Shown here piece by piece: positions 17,298 to 25,899 of a stretch of 64,000 nucleotides of DNA (position 1 is its first letter; the number at the start of each line of letters is the position of its first letter). The notes beneath the pieces were generated by a model that was given only the letters and a program-made list of their open reading frames with translations, did no database searches and was not told the DNA's origin. Source of the stretch: Spartobacteria bacterium (lineage in GTDB: Bacteria > Verrucomicrobiota > Verrucomicrobiia > Chthoniobacterales > Chthoniobacteraceae); assembly GCA_021324395.1 (NCBI GenBank), contig JAJPJG010000052.1, forward strand, positions 1 to 64,000. Direction: 5' to 3'. The position numbers were made by a program, and so were the translations under genes.

Positions 17298-18979
17298 ACA
17301 CTGAACCTAAAAAAATGGATAAGCTCGACGAAATGATTGCTGAAGACCGGCAGCGAAGTGAACGCCGGAAACTCATGCTGCAAGAGTTGCTTCAAGAAGC
17401 CACAGACAAGAAAGGCTACGTGCTGGTTCATGCTAGCGCTATGGGAAGAACCCTCAACGAAAGCGGCAGTCCAAAACTGGTGCCTTCGTATGCGGCTACT
17501 CACTCCTTGGAATGGATCGCCGATAACATCAAGCTCGGCTCGCAAATGCCGTTCATGGAAAGTAAGATCAATCCAGAGACCGGGCGGCTGGAAATTGACG
17601 AAGAAAACGCCGAAGAAGTGAAGCAACGAGCCCCGGATTGGAGTCGCCAACCTGCGCTCGCAGCATATTTGGCACAAAGCACGCGGAAATTCGGCCCCAT
17701 TATCGCAGTCGTCAATCCGCCGTGGGTTGACGATCCAAAGCATGAAAATTGGAGCAATGGGCGGGCGCTCAAAAGCGCTGCGGAGTTTTCCCCACTCGAT
17801 CTTGAAGGACGAGCCGGCCTGCTCAAGTTGGAAGGGGTCCTAATCTATGCACTAGATGGCCAACATCGAGTCATCGGTATTCAAGGAATTCGCGACGTCC
17901 GCGACAACCCGCGCGGGCTAGTTTTGAAGACCAAAGATGGGGCCGAAAAGAAAATGGCCTACTCACGCGAAGAGTTTCTCAAGATGTTCAATATGAATCT
18001 CGAAGAACTCCAGAGTCTGCTCAACGAGACCATGATCGTCGAATACATACCCGCCGTAATTGCCGGTGAAACCCGCGAAGAGGCGTCGCGTCGGATCCGA
18101 AGCACCTTTATATCGATCAATTCTTACGCCAAGAAAACGGATAAGGGTGAGAACATCCTGCTAGATGAGCATGATGGCTACGCGATCATTGCGCGCAAAG
18201 CTGGCGTTTTCCACCCTTTGTTTAACGCCAAGGGAAAGAACAATCGGGTCAACTGGAAGAACACGTCAATACCAACCAAGCGCACTGAGTGGTATACAAC
18301 CCTGCAAACGATCCGTGAAATGGCGGAGAAATATCTTGAAGGCGTCGATACTGAACGCTCCACAAGGTGGGATACAGCGTTTAAAGGACAAATGCCGATC
18401 AGACCATCCGAACCCGAACTCGATGTCGCACGGTCGGAATTCTTTGAGTTCCTCGATCATGTCTTCAAGTTGCCCGTCTTTAAGGAACTGGAACGTGGCG
18501 ATCATGCAAAGCGAGCCGAAGATCTCGAACGTTGGCGGGAATTCCCTAGCGAGGAGGCTCCGGATAACAAGGGACATCTCCTCCTGCGTCCGATCGGCCA
18601 GATCATTCTAGCTCGTGCGGTCGCACGGCTGGTGCAACCGCGGCAATTGGGCGGAAAAGGAATGTCGCTCGATTCAGTGTTCCAGAAACTGACTCAATAC
18701 GATGCGGTGGGCGGTTTCGAAGCCCATCGTCCGGACAACGTCTGGTATGGAGTTACATATGATCCAAAGGACGAGAAGATGATCATGGGAAACCAAACTT
18801 GGGCGCCTGACCTCCTCGTCTATTTAGTGAGTGGGCTGGATGAACCGGAACGGCAGACCTTGTGGGAAGAGTTTGTTTCTGCGCGGGTTGTCGATAGGGC
18901 GAAGGGGACTTGGAGGAACCTAGCAGGCGAGGCATCCCCGTTTGACCTCGGTCGCCAGGAGCTTCCCGCTCCGATTTGA
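17294..18979 (+). CDS. Large DGQHR-domain protein 1 (DndB-related)
   Basis: A 561-residue protein with DGQHR at 188-192 inside LIYALDGQHRVIGIQGI. Other conserved blocks are SLEWIADNIKLGSQMPFM (71-88), AYLAQSTRKFGPIIAVV (124-140), RSTFISINSYAKKTDKGENI (about 265-285) and WYGVTYDPK near 490. The DGQHR domain is the hallmark of DndB and DpdB, but this protein is about 200 residues longer than the DndB in this window and shares with it only the core motif. It is a clear paralogue of the protein at 19561-21294, collinear over the whole length. Role inferred: DNA-binding regulator, modification partner or effector. It overlaps the GIY-YIG stop by 4 bp. Confidence 0.75.
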   Translation: MNTEPKKMDKLDEMIAEDRQRSERRKLMLQELLQEATDKKGYVLVHASAMGRTLNESGSPKLVPSYAATHSLEWIADNIKLGSQMPFMESKINPETGRLEIDEENAEEVKQRAPDWSRQPALAAYLAQSTRKFGPIIAVVNPPWVDDPKHENWSNGRALKSAAEFSPLDLEGRAGLLKLEGVLIYALDGQHRVIGIQGIRDVRDNPRGLVLKTKDGAEKKMAYSREEFLKMFNMNLEELQSLLNETMIVEYIPAVIAGETREEASRRIRSTFISINSYAKKTDKGENILLDEHDGYAIIARKAGVFHPLFNAKGKNNRVNWKNTSIPTKRTEWYTTLQTIREMAEKYLEGVDTERSTRWDTAFKGQMPIRPSEPELDVARSEFFEFLDHVFKLPVFKELERGDHAKRAEDLERWREFPSEEAPDNKGHLLLRPIGQIILARAVARLVQPRQLGGKGMSLDSVFQKLTQYDAVGGFEAHRPDNVWYGVTYDPKDEKMIMGNQTWAPDLLVYLVSGLDEPERQTLWEEFVSARVVDRAKGTWRNLAGEASPFDLGRQELPAPI

Positions 18980-19012
18980 ACCCACTGAAATTGCAATTGC
19001 TTGAGAATAACT

Positions 19013-19294
19013 ATGGCACGATCAATAAGCAGAGAATATCGCGAAGGTGAGCTGGAATTGATTCTCAGTCTTGCTCCAACGGCGGAGAACATCCAGAGGT
19101 TGAGCAAGGTCTTGGGGCGCTCGGAGTCTGCTGTCCAACTCGTCTACCGTTGCGCTTTTGGCTACGGCGCGTTCCCGGAAGGCAAGGCCTTCAATCGAAA
19201 AGTCTTAGCTGCCAAGCAGTCTTTAGGAATCGAACTGGGTCGCAAATCACCACGCAAAACACCAACGGAGAAAGAAAATGCCAAGCCGCACTAA
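19013..19294 (+). CDS. Small HTH/SANT-like protein, copy 1
   Basis: A 93-residue basic protein starting at ATG 19013. The core YREGELELILSLAPTAENI plus RLSKVLGRSESAVQLVYRCAFGYG has the helix-turn-helix look of SANT/Myb-like or GcrA-like domains, where LGRS..AV is the recognition helix start. The C-terminal tail is Lys/Arg-rich (GRKSPRKTPTEKENAKPH). It overlaps the next gene by 17 bp, which encodes a paralogue. A DNA-binding accessory to the DGQHR protein just upstream is the most natural reading; the exact family is not recognised. Confidence 0.6.
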   Translation: MARSISREYREGELELILSLAPTAENIQRLSKVLGRSESAVQLVYRCAFGYGAFPEGKAFNRKVLAAKQSLGIELGRKSPRKTPTEKENAKPH

Positions 19295-19535
19295 CGAACC
19301 GTATAAGGATGGCGAACTCGAAGTAATTTTGAGTCTGCCGCCCACCTCAGCTAGTATCTACTGGCTCAGCAAACTACTCGACCGCTCCGAGAAAGCTATT
19401 GAGATCGTTTACAAAATCGCTTTCGGAGACGGCCCTTTCAGCAAGGGTGGAAGCACCGTGCAACAGCGCAAGATCGTAGCGGCTAAGAAGCGCGTGGAAA
19501 TTCGCATCGGCCTCAAGCGGGTGTCGCGGCCGTGA
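19278..19535 (+). CDS. Small HTH/SANT-like protein, copy 2
   Basis: An 85-residue paralogue of the previous protein: YKDGELEVILSLPPTSASI, then LSKLLDRSEKAIEIVYKIAFGDGPF, and a basic tail IVAAKKRVEIRIGLKRVS. The shared spine is GELE.ILSL.PT...I..LSK.L.RS..A...VY..AFG (gapped). ATG 19278 has GGAG 8-11 bp upstream and overlaps the end of copy 1. It precedes the second DGQHR gene by 25 bp, so each small protein has one large partner. Probably DNA-binding. Confidence 0.6.
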   Translation: MPSRTNEPYKDGELEVILSLPPTSASIYWLSKLLDRSEKAIEIVYKIAFGDGPFSKGGSTVQQRKIVAAKKRVEIRIGLKRVSRP

Positions 19536-19560
19536 CAAGAAAAGAGCCATCCAAGCCCTA

Positions 19561-21294
19561 ATGCAGCCCGATATGAATACGGATGACGTCTCCACTGTAG
19601 AATCGACTGACCGATTCTTCGGCGAGCAAGCGGAGATGAACGAGCAACGCCGCGAGATTCTCGCGACGCTCCTTAGCAAAGCAATCTCTAGGAATGGGCA
19701 CTTCGCGGCTTTCGCCAGTGCGATGGGAAAGACCGTGGCGAGTGATGCTACTTCGACTGCGGTCTTCTCCTATACGGCCCTACACTCCTTAGAATGGATC
19801 AGTAGGCATATTCGCTTGGGCTCCGAAATGCCATTCATGGAAAACAAGATCGATCACCAGACTGGACGGTTGATCGTGGACTACTCCAATGCGGACGAGA
19901 TCAAACAGCGTGCGCCAGATTGGACAAGACAGGCGGCCCTCGCTGCCTACTTGGCGCAACCGCAGAGGAAATTTGGGCCGATCATGGCGGTCATTAGCCC
20001 CGACTGGGTGGAGGATCCTAATCATGAAAACTGGGATGAGCGCGGACGAGCGCGCCTGGGGGCTGCCGAGTTCCTGCCTCTCGAACCGGGCGGAACTATT
20101 GGCTTGGTGAAGCTGGACGGAGTTCGGGTTTACGCGCTCGACGGTCAACACCGCATCCTAGGAATGCGCGGGCTTCGGGAATTGCGGGATCAGGGATTCC
20201 TACAGCTCCGCACCAAAGACGGGACGCCACGGGGATCAGAATTTTCTCGCGATGAATTCTTCGAGAGCTTCGGCCTCGGCATCGAGGAACTACAGGCAAT
20301 CTTCAATGACACCATGCCGGTTGAATACATTCCAGCGGTCGTCGTGGGTGAAACGCACAGCGAGGCTACGCGCCGTATCCGCAGGACCTTCATTGCGCTG
20401 AACTCATACGCTAAAAAAACGGAGAAGGGGGAGAATATTCTGCTCGATGAGACTGATGGCTACGCGATCGTCGCCCGACGGCTGGCCGTGAATCATCCTC
20501 TTTTCGAAGGAGGCGGCACTAATCGCCGGGTGAACTGGAAAACCACGTCGATTCCCAGTGGAAGAACACCATTTATCACGACATTGAGCACCATCCAGGA
20601 AATTGCGCAGACCTACCTACCAGCGGTTGCTGGCGATCTGGTGCGTCGATGGGAATCACCGATTTCTGGAATGGTTCCCGTTCGTCCGCCTGATGAGGAA
20701 GTGGACACGGCTTATGAACGGCTGGCGGAACTGTTCGACCACATCCATAAACTGCCTATTTTCCGGCGACTTGAAGAACAAGACGTGGATGAGAATCTCG
20801 ATCTCCTCGAAAAGTGGAGGGAATTTCCAAAATACTCACGCACTGGCCAGGTTCTCGATGGGACTGGAGGCAATCGAGGGCATCTGCTGTTGCGTCCGCT
20901 CGGGCAGGCGATTCTCGTGAATGCCGTAGCTGAACTGGCTTCGTCTGAAGAGAGCGGCGGTTACGGACTCACGATGAAGACAATCTTTCGTCGCATCGGC
21001 GAGATTGATTCCGACGAAGGGTTCGAAGCTAGGCGAACCAAGAGCGTCTGGTATGGGGTGACCTACGCACCCACTACAAATCGCATCATCAACCGGAACA
21101 AATCCTGGGCACACAAACTTTTGGTGCACTTAGTTGCAGGCATCAAGGATTTGGAGACTCGAAAGCAGCTCTGGTGGAGCTGGCTCGGAGCGCGAGCCAC
21201 AGACCGGCATAAGCAGACCTGGAGAAATCAAACGGGCAAACTAGCCCGGTTTGAATGGGACATCGAAGAACTACCACCGCCGATTCGCGGATAG
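19561..21294 (+). CDS. Large DGQHR-domain protein 2 (DndB-related)
   Basis: A 577-residue paralogue of the protein at 17294. DGQHR is at 194-198 (VYALDGQHRILGMRGL). Matching blocks include SLEWISRHIRLGSEMPFM, RKFGPIMAVI, VEYIPAVVVGETHSEATRRI, ALNSYAKKTEKGENILLDE and WYGVTYAPTTN. The N-termini (about 60 residues) differ most, with an acidic VSTVESTDRFFGEQAEM in this copy. Duplication followed by divergence, with one small protein each, suggests a hetero-oligomer or a division of labour. Enzymatic activity has not been shown for DGQHR domains to my knowledge; no metal site was found. Confidence 0.75.
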   Translation: MQPDMNTDDVSTVESTDRFFGEQAEMNEQRREILATLLSKAISRNGHFAAFASAMGKTVASDATSTAVFSYTALHSLEWISRHIRLGSEMPFMENKIDHQTGRLIVDYSNADEIKQRAPDWTRQAALAAYLAQPQRKFGPIMAVISPDWVEDPNHENWDERGRARLGAAEFLPLEPGGTIGLVKLDGVRVYALDGQHRILGMRGLRELRDQGFLQLRTKDGTPRGSEFSRDEFFESFGLGIEELQAIFNDTMPVEYIPAVVVGETHSEATRRIRRTFIALNSYAKKTEKGENILLDETDGYAIVARRLAVNHPLFEGGGTNRRVNWKTTSIPSGRTPFITTLSTIQEIAQTYLPAVAGDLVRRWESPISGMVPVRPPDEEVDTAYERLAELFDHIHKLPIFRRLEEQDVDENLDLLEKWREFPKYSRTGQVLDGTGGNRGHLLLRPLGQAILVNAVAELASSEESGGYGLTMKTIFRRIGEIDSDEGFEARRTKSVWYGVTYAPTTNRIINRNKSWAHKLLVHLVAGIKDLETRKQLWWSWLGARATDRHKQTWRNQTGKLARFEWDIEELPPPIRG

Positions 21295-22240
21295 GTCCAC
21301 GGACGAACAAAGAACCGATAGCGCAAGCGTTTTGAATTTTTCGTCTAACGAGATCAAGAAACTCGGGAAACGCCTGCGTGACGGAAGTCGCGAGTCCGAG
21401 GATATCAAGATGTTAGAGGACCTTAGGGCCGAGTATGATCCGCTTCTGATTCAAATGGCTTGCACAGTAGATGAGCTTTTTGCCCGAAATGGCCTCCCAT
21501 TTCTCCTGTCAGGTCGTTCAAAACGGACAAAATCAATCATTCGTAAACTTCAACGGCCGCAAAACCAAGGCATGGATTTATCCCGAATGAGCGACATTGT
21601 TGGAGTTAGGGTAATAATGGATTCGATCGAGAACCAGAACCGAGCCCTTGACTTGTTAACGAATGAGCTGGTCACGAAAACGGTTTACGATTACCGCACT
21701 GCCGAGCGCCTCTATCGTTGCATTCACGTAATTGTCCGCACCGACCAACAACTTCTTGAAATTCAACTGAGGACATTACCACAGCACCTTTGGGCGGTTG
21801 AGTCTGAGGCCTTCGGGGAACAGGTGAAGGAAGGTCGCCGTTCCGACCGGATTCAATCTTATTTAACAACTCTCTCGAAAGCTTCGCAGCACCTTGATCA
21901 GGGGGAAACGCTGACTGATAACCAATTCGCCGACATTCCATTCGTCACAGAACGCACCCCGCTCGCCGGCCTGTTCCAAAATCTCAAGCGCGATTTTTAC
22001 CGAGCTACAAATCACTACACGCCGCATCACTCAGGAAATACTTTCATTGTTGTCTTCGACAATGAGCTGGGCCAACTGCTTCACGAGTATAGCTTCCCCC
22101 CCACCGAGCGCAGTCAGGCCATCGACTATTATCGGCGAATGACTCACTCCCTCTCAGACGAGCGCTTCGAAACACTCATATTCAATTCCGTATCCACAGA
22201 AGTGCTGGCAGTTACACATCCACGTTTCTTTACACGCTGA
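21251..22240 (+). CDS. RelA/SpoT-type nucleotidyltransferase in the defence island
   Basis: A 329-residue frame. The synthetase fold motifs are present: LSGRSKRTKSIIRKL at 87-100 (R.K..SI..K pyrophosphate-binding pattern), RMSDIVGVRVI at 112-122 (D..G.R), RLYRCIHVIVR at about 153-163 and EIQLRTLPQHLWAVE at 170-184. No HD hydrolase, TGS or ACT domain is present, so it is like small alarmone synthetases or toxSAS toxins. The TTG at 21251 lies inside the previous gene; TTG 21332 is another possible start, and numbering here uses the first. The C-terminal 130 residues (FADIPFVTERTPLAGLFQNLKRDFY...) are not recognised. It could make (p)ppGpp or pyrophosphorylate another target to arrest growth on infection. 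Confidence 0.7.
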   Translation: MNGTSKNYHRRFADRSTDEQRTDSASVLNFSSNEIKKLGKRLRDGSRESEDIKMLEDLRAEYDPLLIQMACTVDELFARNGLPFLLSGRSKRTKSIIRKLQRPQNQGMDLSRMSDIVGVRVIMDSIENQNRALDLLTNELVTKTVYDYRTAERLYRCIHVIVRTDQQLLEIQLRTLPQHLWAVESEAFGEQVKEGRRSDRIQSYLTTLSKASQHLDQGETLTDNQFADIPFVTERTPLAGLFQNLKRDFYRATNHYTPHHSGNTFIVVFDNELGQLLHEYSFPPTERSQAIDYYRRMTHSLSDERFETLIFNSVSTEVLAVTHPRFFTR

Positions 22241-22253
22241 AAAACTCTTAGAC

Positions 22254-22285
22254 GTTTCTAAATTGGGATTACATGACTTAGAAAC
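22254..22285. terminator. Shared hairpin between convergent operons
   Basis: GTTTCTAA (22254-22261) and TTAGAAAC (22278-22285) form a perfect 8-bp inverted repeat in the 45-bp gap between the RelA/SpoT-like stop (plus) and the dndA stop (minus). The position fits a bidirectional terminator, though there is no strong T-run. Confidence 0.45.
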
Positions 22286-23479
22286 TCATTTCCCAATCGC
22301 ACTGTAGGCGGGTAACTCTTGAAACGCTCTGATGCGTTGGACGTGCTGAATGATAGCTTCAGCGGCAACTTGAACATCATCTTCACGCGTAAATCGTCCC
22401 AGCGAAATACGAAGAGAGGAATAAACGATTTCAGATGAGCAGCCGATTGCTGAGAGCACGTGAGATGGAAGAACTGACGCGGTCGTGCAAGCCGAGCCTG
22501 ATGATACTGCAATGGTATCCTTAAGTGCGATCATCAGGGCTTCACTTTCAACGCCTGGGAGCGCTATGTTCAAATTAGCCGCGAGTCGCTTTGTGGGGTG
22601 ACCGTTGACTTTAGCCTGCGGTATTCCACTCAAAAGCGTCGCTTCCAAGCGATCTCTTAATCGACCAATGCGCTCTTGTTCGGTCTTCAGCTCCTTCCCG
22701 GCGATTTCGACGGCTTTGGCAAATCCGACGATATTTTGTGTCGCGAGCGTCCCCGAGCGCAACCCGCGCTCGTGTCCACCGCCATCTATGATTGGGTTAA
22801 TGCCGACCCGTGGATTGCTGCGCCTAACATAGAGAGTCCCGATGCCTTTTGGTCCGTAGATTTTGTGCGCAGACGCCGCTAAGAGGTCAATCTTTAGCTT
22901 TTGCACATCCACGGGAATCTTTCCCAGCGCCTGAGTTGCATCCGTCATGAAGTAAGCCCCAGCTTCTCGGCAGATCGAGCCAATTTCTTCAAGCGGCTGC
23001 AAGACACCTATCTCGTTATTTGCGGCCATCACCGAAACGAGAATAGTCTCGGGGCGGATCGCCGCCCGAAGCTTTGCTGTATCCAGCATTCCTTCAGAAT
23101 CGACTGGTAGAATCGTGGTTTCGAATCCATTTCGCGTCAGCCACTCGAAACAGTCGAGCATGGCTTTGTGCTCCGTGGCCAGGGTGATGAAATGGCGTCC
23201 ACGGTCTTTGCTTGCTGACGCGACTCCTTTAATCGCCAGATTGATGGCTTCGGTAGCACCCGACGTGTAGACAATTTCCTGCGCCTTGGCATTTATGGCT
23301 TTAGCTAGAACCGCGCGACTTTCCTCGACGGCCGCAAAGGCCTCATTTCCGTAAAGATGCGTTTTCGAAGCTGGGTTCCCAAACTTCTCCGTGAAGTAGG
23401 GAAGCATTGCCTCCAGCACTCGCGAGTCAACGGGCGTGGTGGCGTGATGATCAAGATAGATCGGTCTCTTTTGCTCCAT
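22286..23479 (-). CDS. dndA: Cysteine desulfurase DndA
   Basis: A 397-residue class V aminotransferase-fold enzyme starting at ATG 23479 (MEQKRPIYLDHHATTP). A longer frame exists upstream but only shadows dndE. Hallmarks are YTSGATEAINLAIKG (PLP phosphate), ATEHKAMLDC, the Schiff-base lysine K206 in SAHKIYGPKG, and the catalytic cysteine C331 in SSGSACTTA. It takes sulphur from L-cysteine and loads it for DndC. Its start overlaps dndE by 29 bp and it is the last gene of the dnd run. An IscS-like desulfurase can replace DndA in other systems, but here a dedicated copy is encoded. Confidence 0.9.
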   Translation of the reverse strand: MEQKRPIYLDHHATTPVDSRVLEAMLPYFTEKFGNPASKTHLYGNEAFAAVEESRAVLAKAINAKAQEIVYTSGATEAINLAIKGVASASKDRGRHFITLATEHKAMLDCFEWLTRNGFETTILPVDSEGMLDTAKLRAAIRPETILVSVMAANNEIGVLQPLEEIGSICREAGAYFMTDATQALGKIPVDVQKLKIDLLAASAHKIYGPKGIGTLYVRRSNPRVGINPIIDGGGHERGLRSGTLATQNIVGFAKAVEIAGKELKTEQERIGRLRDRLEATLLSGIPQAKVNGHPTKRLAANLNIALPGVESEALMIALKDTIAVSSGSACTTASVLPSHVLSAIGCSSEIVYSSLRISLGRFTREDDVQVAAEAIIQHVQRIRAFQELPAYSAIGK

Positions 23480-23879
23480 CGTCTGATTTGGTTGCAGGTT
23501 CGCGTGGAAGGATGTTTTGTAGATCGACGAGGGTCCGCACCCTTGCAGAAAGGAGTTCTGCACCGCGGTTCATGTGAGCCACCAGGACTTCGTTCAAATC
23601 CTTGTCTTCATTCGCCTGATAGCCATTCATTGTCGCCCATGTCTTGAGTAGTGAAATGAATACCGTGTCGTATTCTCCGAGCAGCGTATAGCGGTTAATT
23701 TCTCGTCCCACGGCGTCGCCATGAAACGGGTCAGTGGGAACGCCACGCTCTTCGAGCGAAAGGCAAAAGCCGAGGCGGCAGAGAATATTCGGTGTGATCC
23801 CGGTGCGCCCCTTCAACTGGCGCAGCTTGTTATCGACGCTAGCCGAAAAGGGAATGCGTTGGATTGTGACGTTAGGCAA
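23451..23879 (-). CDS. dndE: DNA sulphur modification protein DndE
   Basis: A 142-residue protein of the size usual for DndE. Recognisable parts are IPFSASVDNKLRQLKGRTGITPNILCRLGFCLSLEE, GREINRYTLLGEYDTVFISLL and a C-terminal HMNRGAELLSARVRTLVDL (quoted as separate blocks). The KGRTGITPNILCR patch with Lys/Arg residues is the DNA-contacting surface of DndE tetramers in known homologues. DndE prefers nicked DNA and is needed for phosphorothioate incorporation. It overlaps dndD by 8 bp and dndA by 29 bp, which implies strict co-translation. Confidence 0.88.
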   Translation of the reverse strand: MPNVTIQRIPFSASVDNKLRQLKGRTGITPNILCRLGFCLSLEERGVPTDPFHGDAVGREINRYTLLGEYDTVFISLLKTWATMNGYQANEDKDLNEVLVAHMNRGAELLSARVRTLVDLQNILPREPATKSDDGAKETDLS

Positions 23880-25899
23880 CTTCTTTGGTCCTCCAGAAAT
23901 AGCGTTTCTCGGGGACGGTAGCTTCCGCCGTCTCGTCGTAGCGCAGGTGATAGCAATGGGAAATATGCGGGCTCAAAGCCTCGAAAAGAGGTTGATCTAC
24001 TTCCGTGTCTGTGGAGAGCAAAATTACCTGCTGACTCGCATGTGGGAAGTAATGCTCAATGAGGTTCCTTCGGTGGTCACTATCAAGACGTCCCAGGGGC
24101 GTATCAACCACAACAGGCAAGGCCCGCCCAGATGTTTTGGCCAGACCCCATAGCATTGCGATGGCGAACATCTGCTTCTCGCCCGACGACAACTCCGCCT
24201 TCGGAACGTTTTGGCCATGTTTATCGTGCACATGCACCGCGAATGTGTTCGGATCAATGCTAATGTTTCGAATAAAGTCCGTCTTTCGGGCGAGGCGGTT
24301 GAAGCATTCGGTGATCTCGCTTTCCAGGGAGGCGATTTTCAGTTTCGTGAGCCGTTCTCGATATTTGTCCAATGCCGGCAGAATCTTCTTAATTGCCTCG
24401 AGTTTTTCGGTTGCGGCAGTTGTTTCTGCGAGACGCTCGAGAATCCGCTCCTTCTGCCGCTGTAGAGCCGCTAACTGATTCTCGCACTTCGTCCTGTCCT
24501 CTTGGAGTTGTGCGATTCGCTGATTGGTGGCTCCCAGTTTTTGATGTGCGTCCGCCAATGCCGCAAATGTGGGCTGTAGGACCTCTTGATCAGGCGTATC
24601 GCGTAGTCGGCGTTTGGTTTCATGCAGCTGGCGATTCGCCCTTTCCAGGTCGTGAATCGCCCCGATCGCGGCGCGGCAACTCGCGTGAGCTTGGTTGGTA
24701 ATGATGTCGGTTAGCTGGGCAGATTCACTGTCGGAAAGATGATGCAATAGTTCGCGGACAGAATCCGCAGTAAACCGTTTTGTGAAACTGGCAAAACAGT
24801 CGTCTAGTAACCCTGCAACGGCGTCTTTCGCGAGTGAAAGCTTTGCCTCCTCCGTTGCATGAAGAGCGCTGTCGATTGATTTCCTCAACGTCTGAACTTC
24901 ACTTAGTAGAGAAGCTGACTTTCTTTGGCGTGATTCGAACTCGATGTCCTCGATTAGGCGTAGTCGAATTGAGGGACACAACGCGAAGGGCAAGGCGGCG
25001 TCGCATTCATAGCGAATCCGGCGTTCGATTTCAGCCACGGTGATTTCGAATTGGTTCCGTTTGCCAATATTCTTGTCGCGCTCGTCGGCAAACGTCCCCC
25101 CTTGTTCTTTGAGCGCTGTCTCAAGTCGATTGACGTCGCTTTGTAGCCCATGCTGCTCGGTTCTGAGGGGTGGCAACTGCTTTTCGTCAATCTCGGCCGT
25201 TTTACTTTCGAGCGAATCAATTTGGGTCTGCACTGCCGTCAGTTCCTTTTCGAAACCGTCGGGGTTCTCGTTCTTTGCGATCCTTGTTGTGAAGATGGAA
25301 AGATCAGCCTTGAGACGCTCCACGAGGTCAAGCCCAAGAAGGCTATGAATCGAGCGGCAAATCGCGGCGTTGCCACTTATATCTTCGGCGATGAGCTTGA
25401 TCTTCTCTCCGTCGAAAAAGAACAACTGTGATAGGCGTTCCGGGACAACATCGGCAATGAAGCTTTCCCAGTGTTCAGCGCTTACCTCATCGAGAAGTTT
25501 GCCATCTTTTTCAACGCGAAAATATTCATCGACGGTATCTCTCTGCCGCCTAAGCCAAGAGCGTTCGACATAGAATTGGTTCTTTTCGCCACCAGTGACG
25601 AATTCGAATTCAATTCCAACCCTTGCGAAACGCGGGCTAGTCTGTGAGTTCTTCTGGCGATGGATTTTATTCCCGAGAACCTCGTGATACTCGCGGTCAG
25701 TAAGACGAGAACCGACACCTTGCCGACCATATAACGCAAGGCGGATCGCATCGAGAAAGGTGGTTTTGCCCGCACCGTTCTTGCCGCCGAAAAGCACGAT
25801 GGGGCACATTCTTCCATACCGAGTTCGCGGCCGGAGATCGAATTCATTGCGGCCGGCGAAAAGGCCATAGTTCTCAAAGACGATGCGATTGAAGATCAT
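23872..25899 (-). CDS. dndD: DNA sulphur modification ATPase DndD
   Basis: A 675-residue SMC/RecF-like ATPase starting at ATG 25899 (MIFNRIVFENYGLFAGRNEF); a longer frame overlaps dndC. Walker A is GGKNGAGKTT at 38-47, followed by the typical FFFDGEKI near 165. The central coiled coil covers about 210-500, and the C-terminal head has LSSGEKQMFAIAMLWGLA (signature motif) and VVDTPLGRLDSDHR (Walker B). DndD nicks or bridges DNA and hydrolyses ATP in the phosphorothioation complex with DndC and DndE. Start overlaps the dndC stop (ATGA). Confidence 0.92.
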   Translation of the reverse strand: MIFNRIVFENYGLFAGRNEFDLRPRTRYGRMCPIVLFGGKNGAGKTTFLDAIRLALYGRQGVGSRLTDREYHEVLGNKIHRQKNSQTSPRFARVGIEFEFVTGGEKNQFYVERSWLRRQRDTVDEYFRVEKDGKLLDEVSAEHWESFIADVVPERLSQLFFFDGEKIKLIAEDISGNAAICRSIHSLLGLDLVERLKADLSIFTTRIAKNENPDGFEKELTAVQTQIDSLESKTAEIDEKQLPPLRTEQHGLQSDVNRLETALKEQGGTFADERDKNIGKRNQFEITVAEIERRIRYECDAALPFALCPSIRLRLIEDIEFESRQRKSASLLSEVQTLRKSIDSALHATEEAKLSLAKDAVAGLLDDCFASFTKRFTADSVRELLHHLSDSESAQLTDIITNQAHASCRAAIGAIHDLERANRQLHETKRRLRDTPDQEVLQPTFAALADAHQKLGATNQRIAQLQEDRTKCENQLAALQRQKERILERLAETTAATEKLEAIKKILPALDKYRERLTKLKIASLESEITECFNRLARKTDFIRNISIDPNTFAVHVHDKHGQNVPKAELSSGEKQMFAIAMLWGLAKTSGRALPVVVDTPLGRLDSDHRRNLIEHYFPHASQQVILLSTDTEVDQPLFEALSPHISHCYHLRYDETAEATVPEKRYFWRTKEVA

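Noticed and set aside
23480..23563. 28-residue N-terminal extension of dndA
   Set aside because: Low-complexity sequence overlapping dndE; cysteine desulfurases start close to IYLDHHATTP, as the ATG at 23479 provides.
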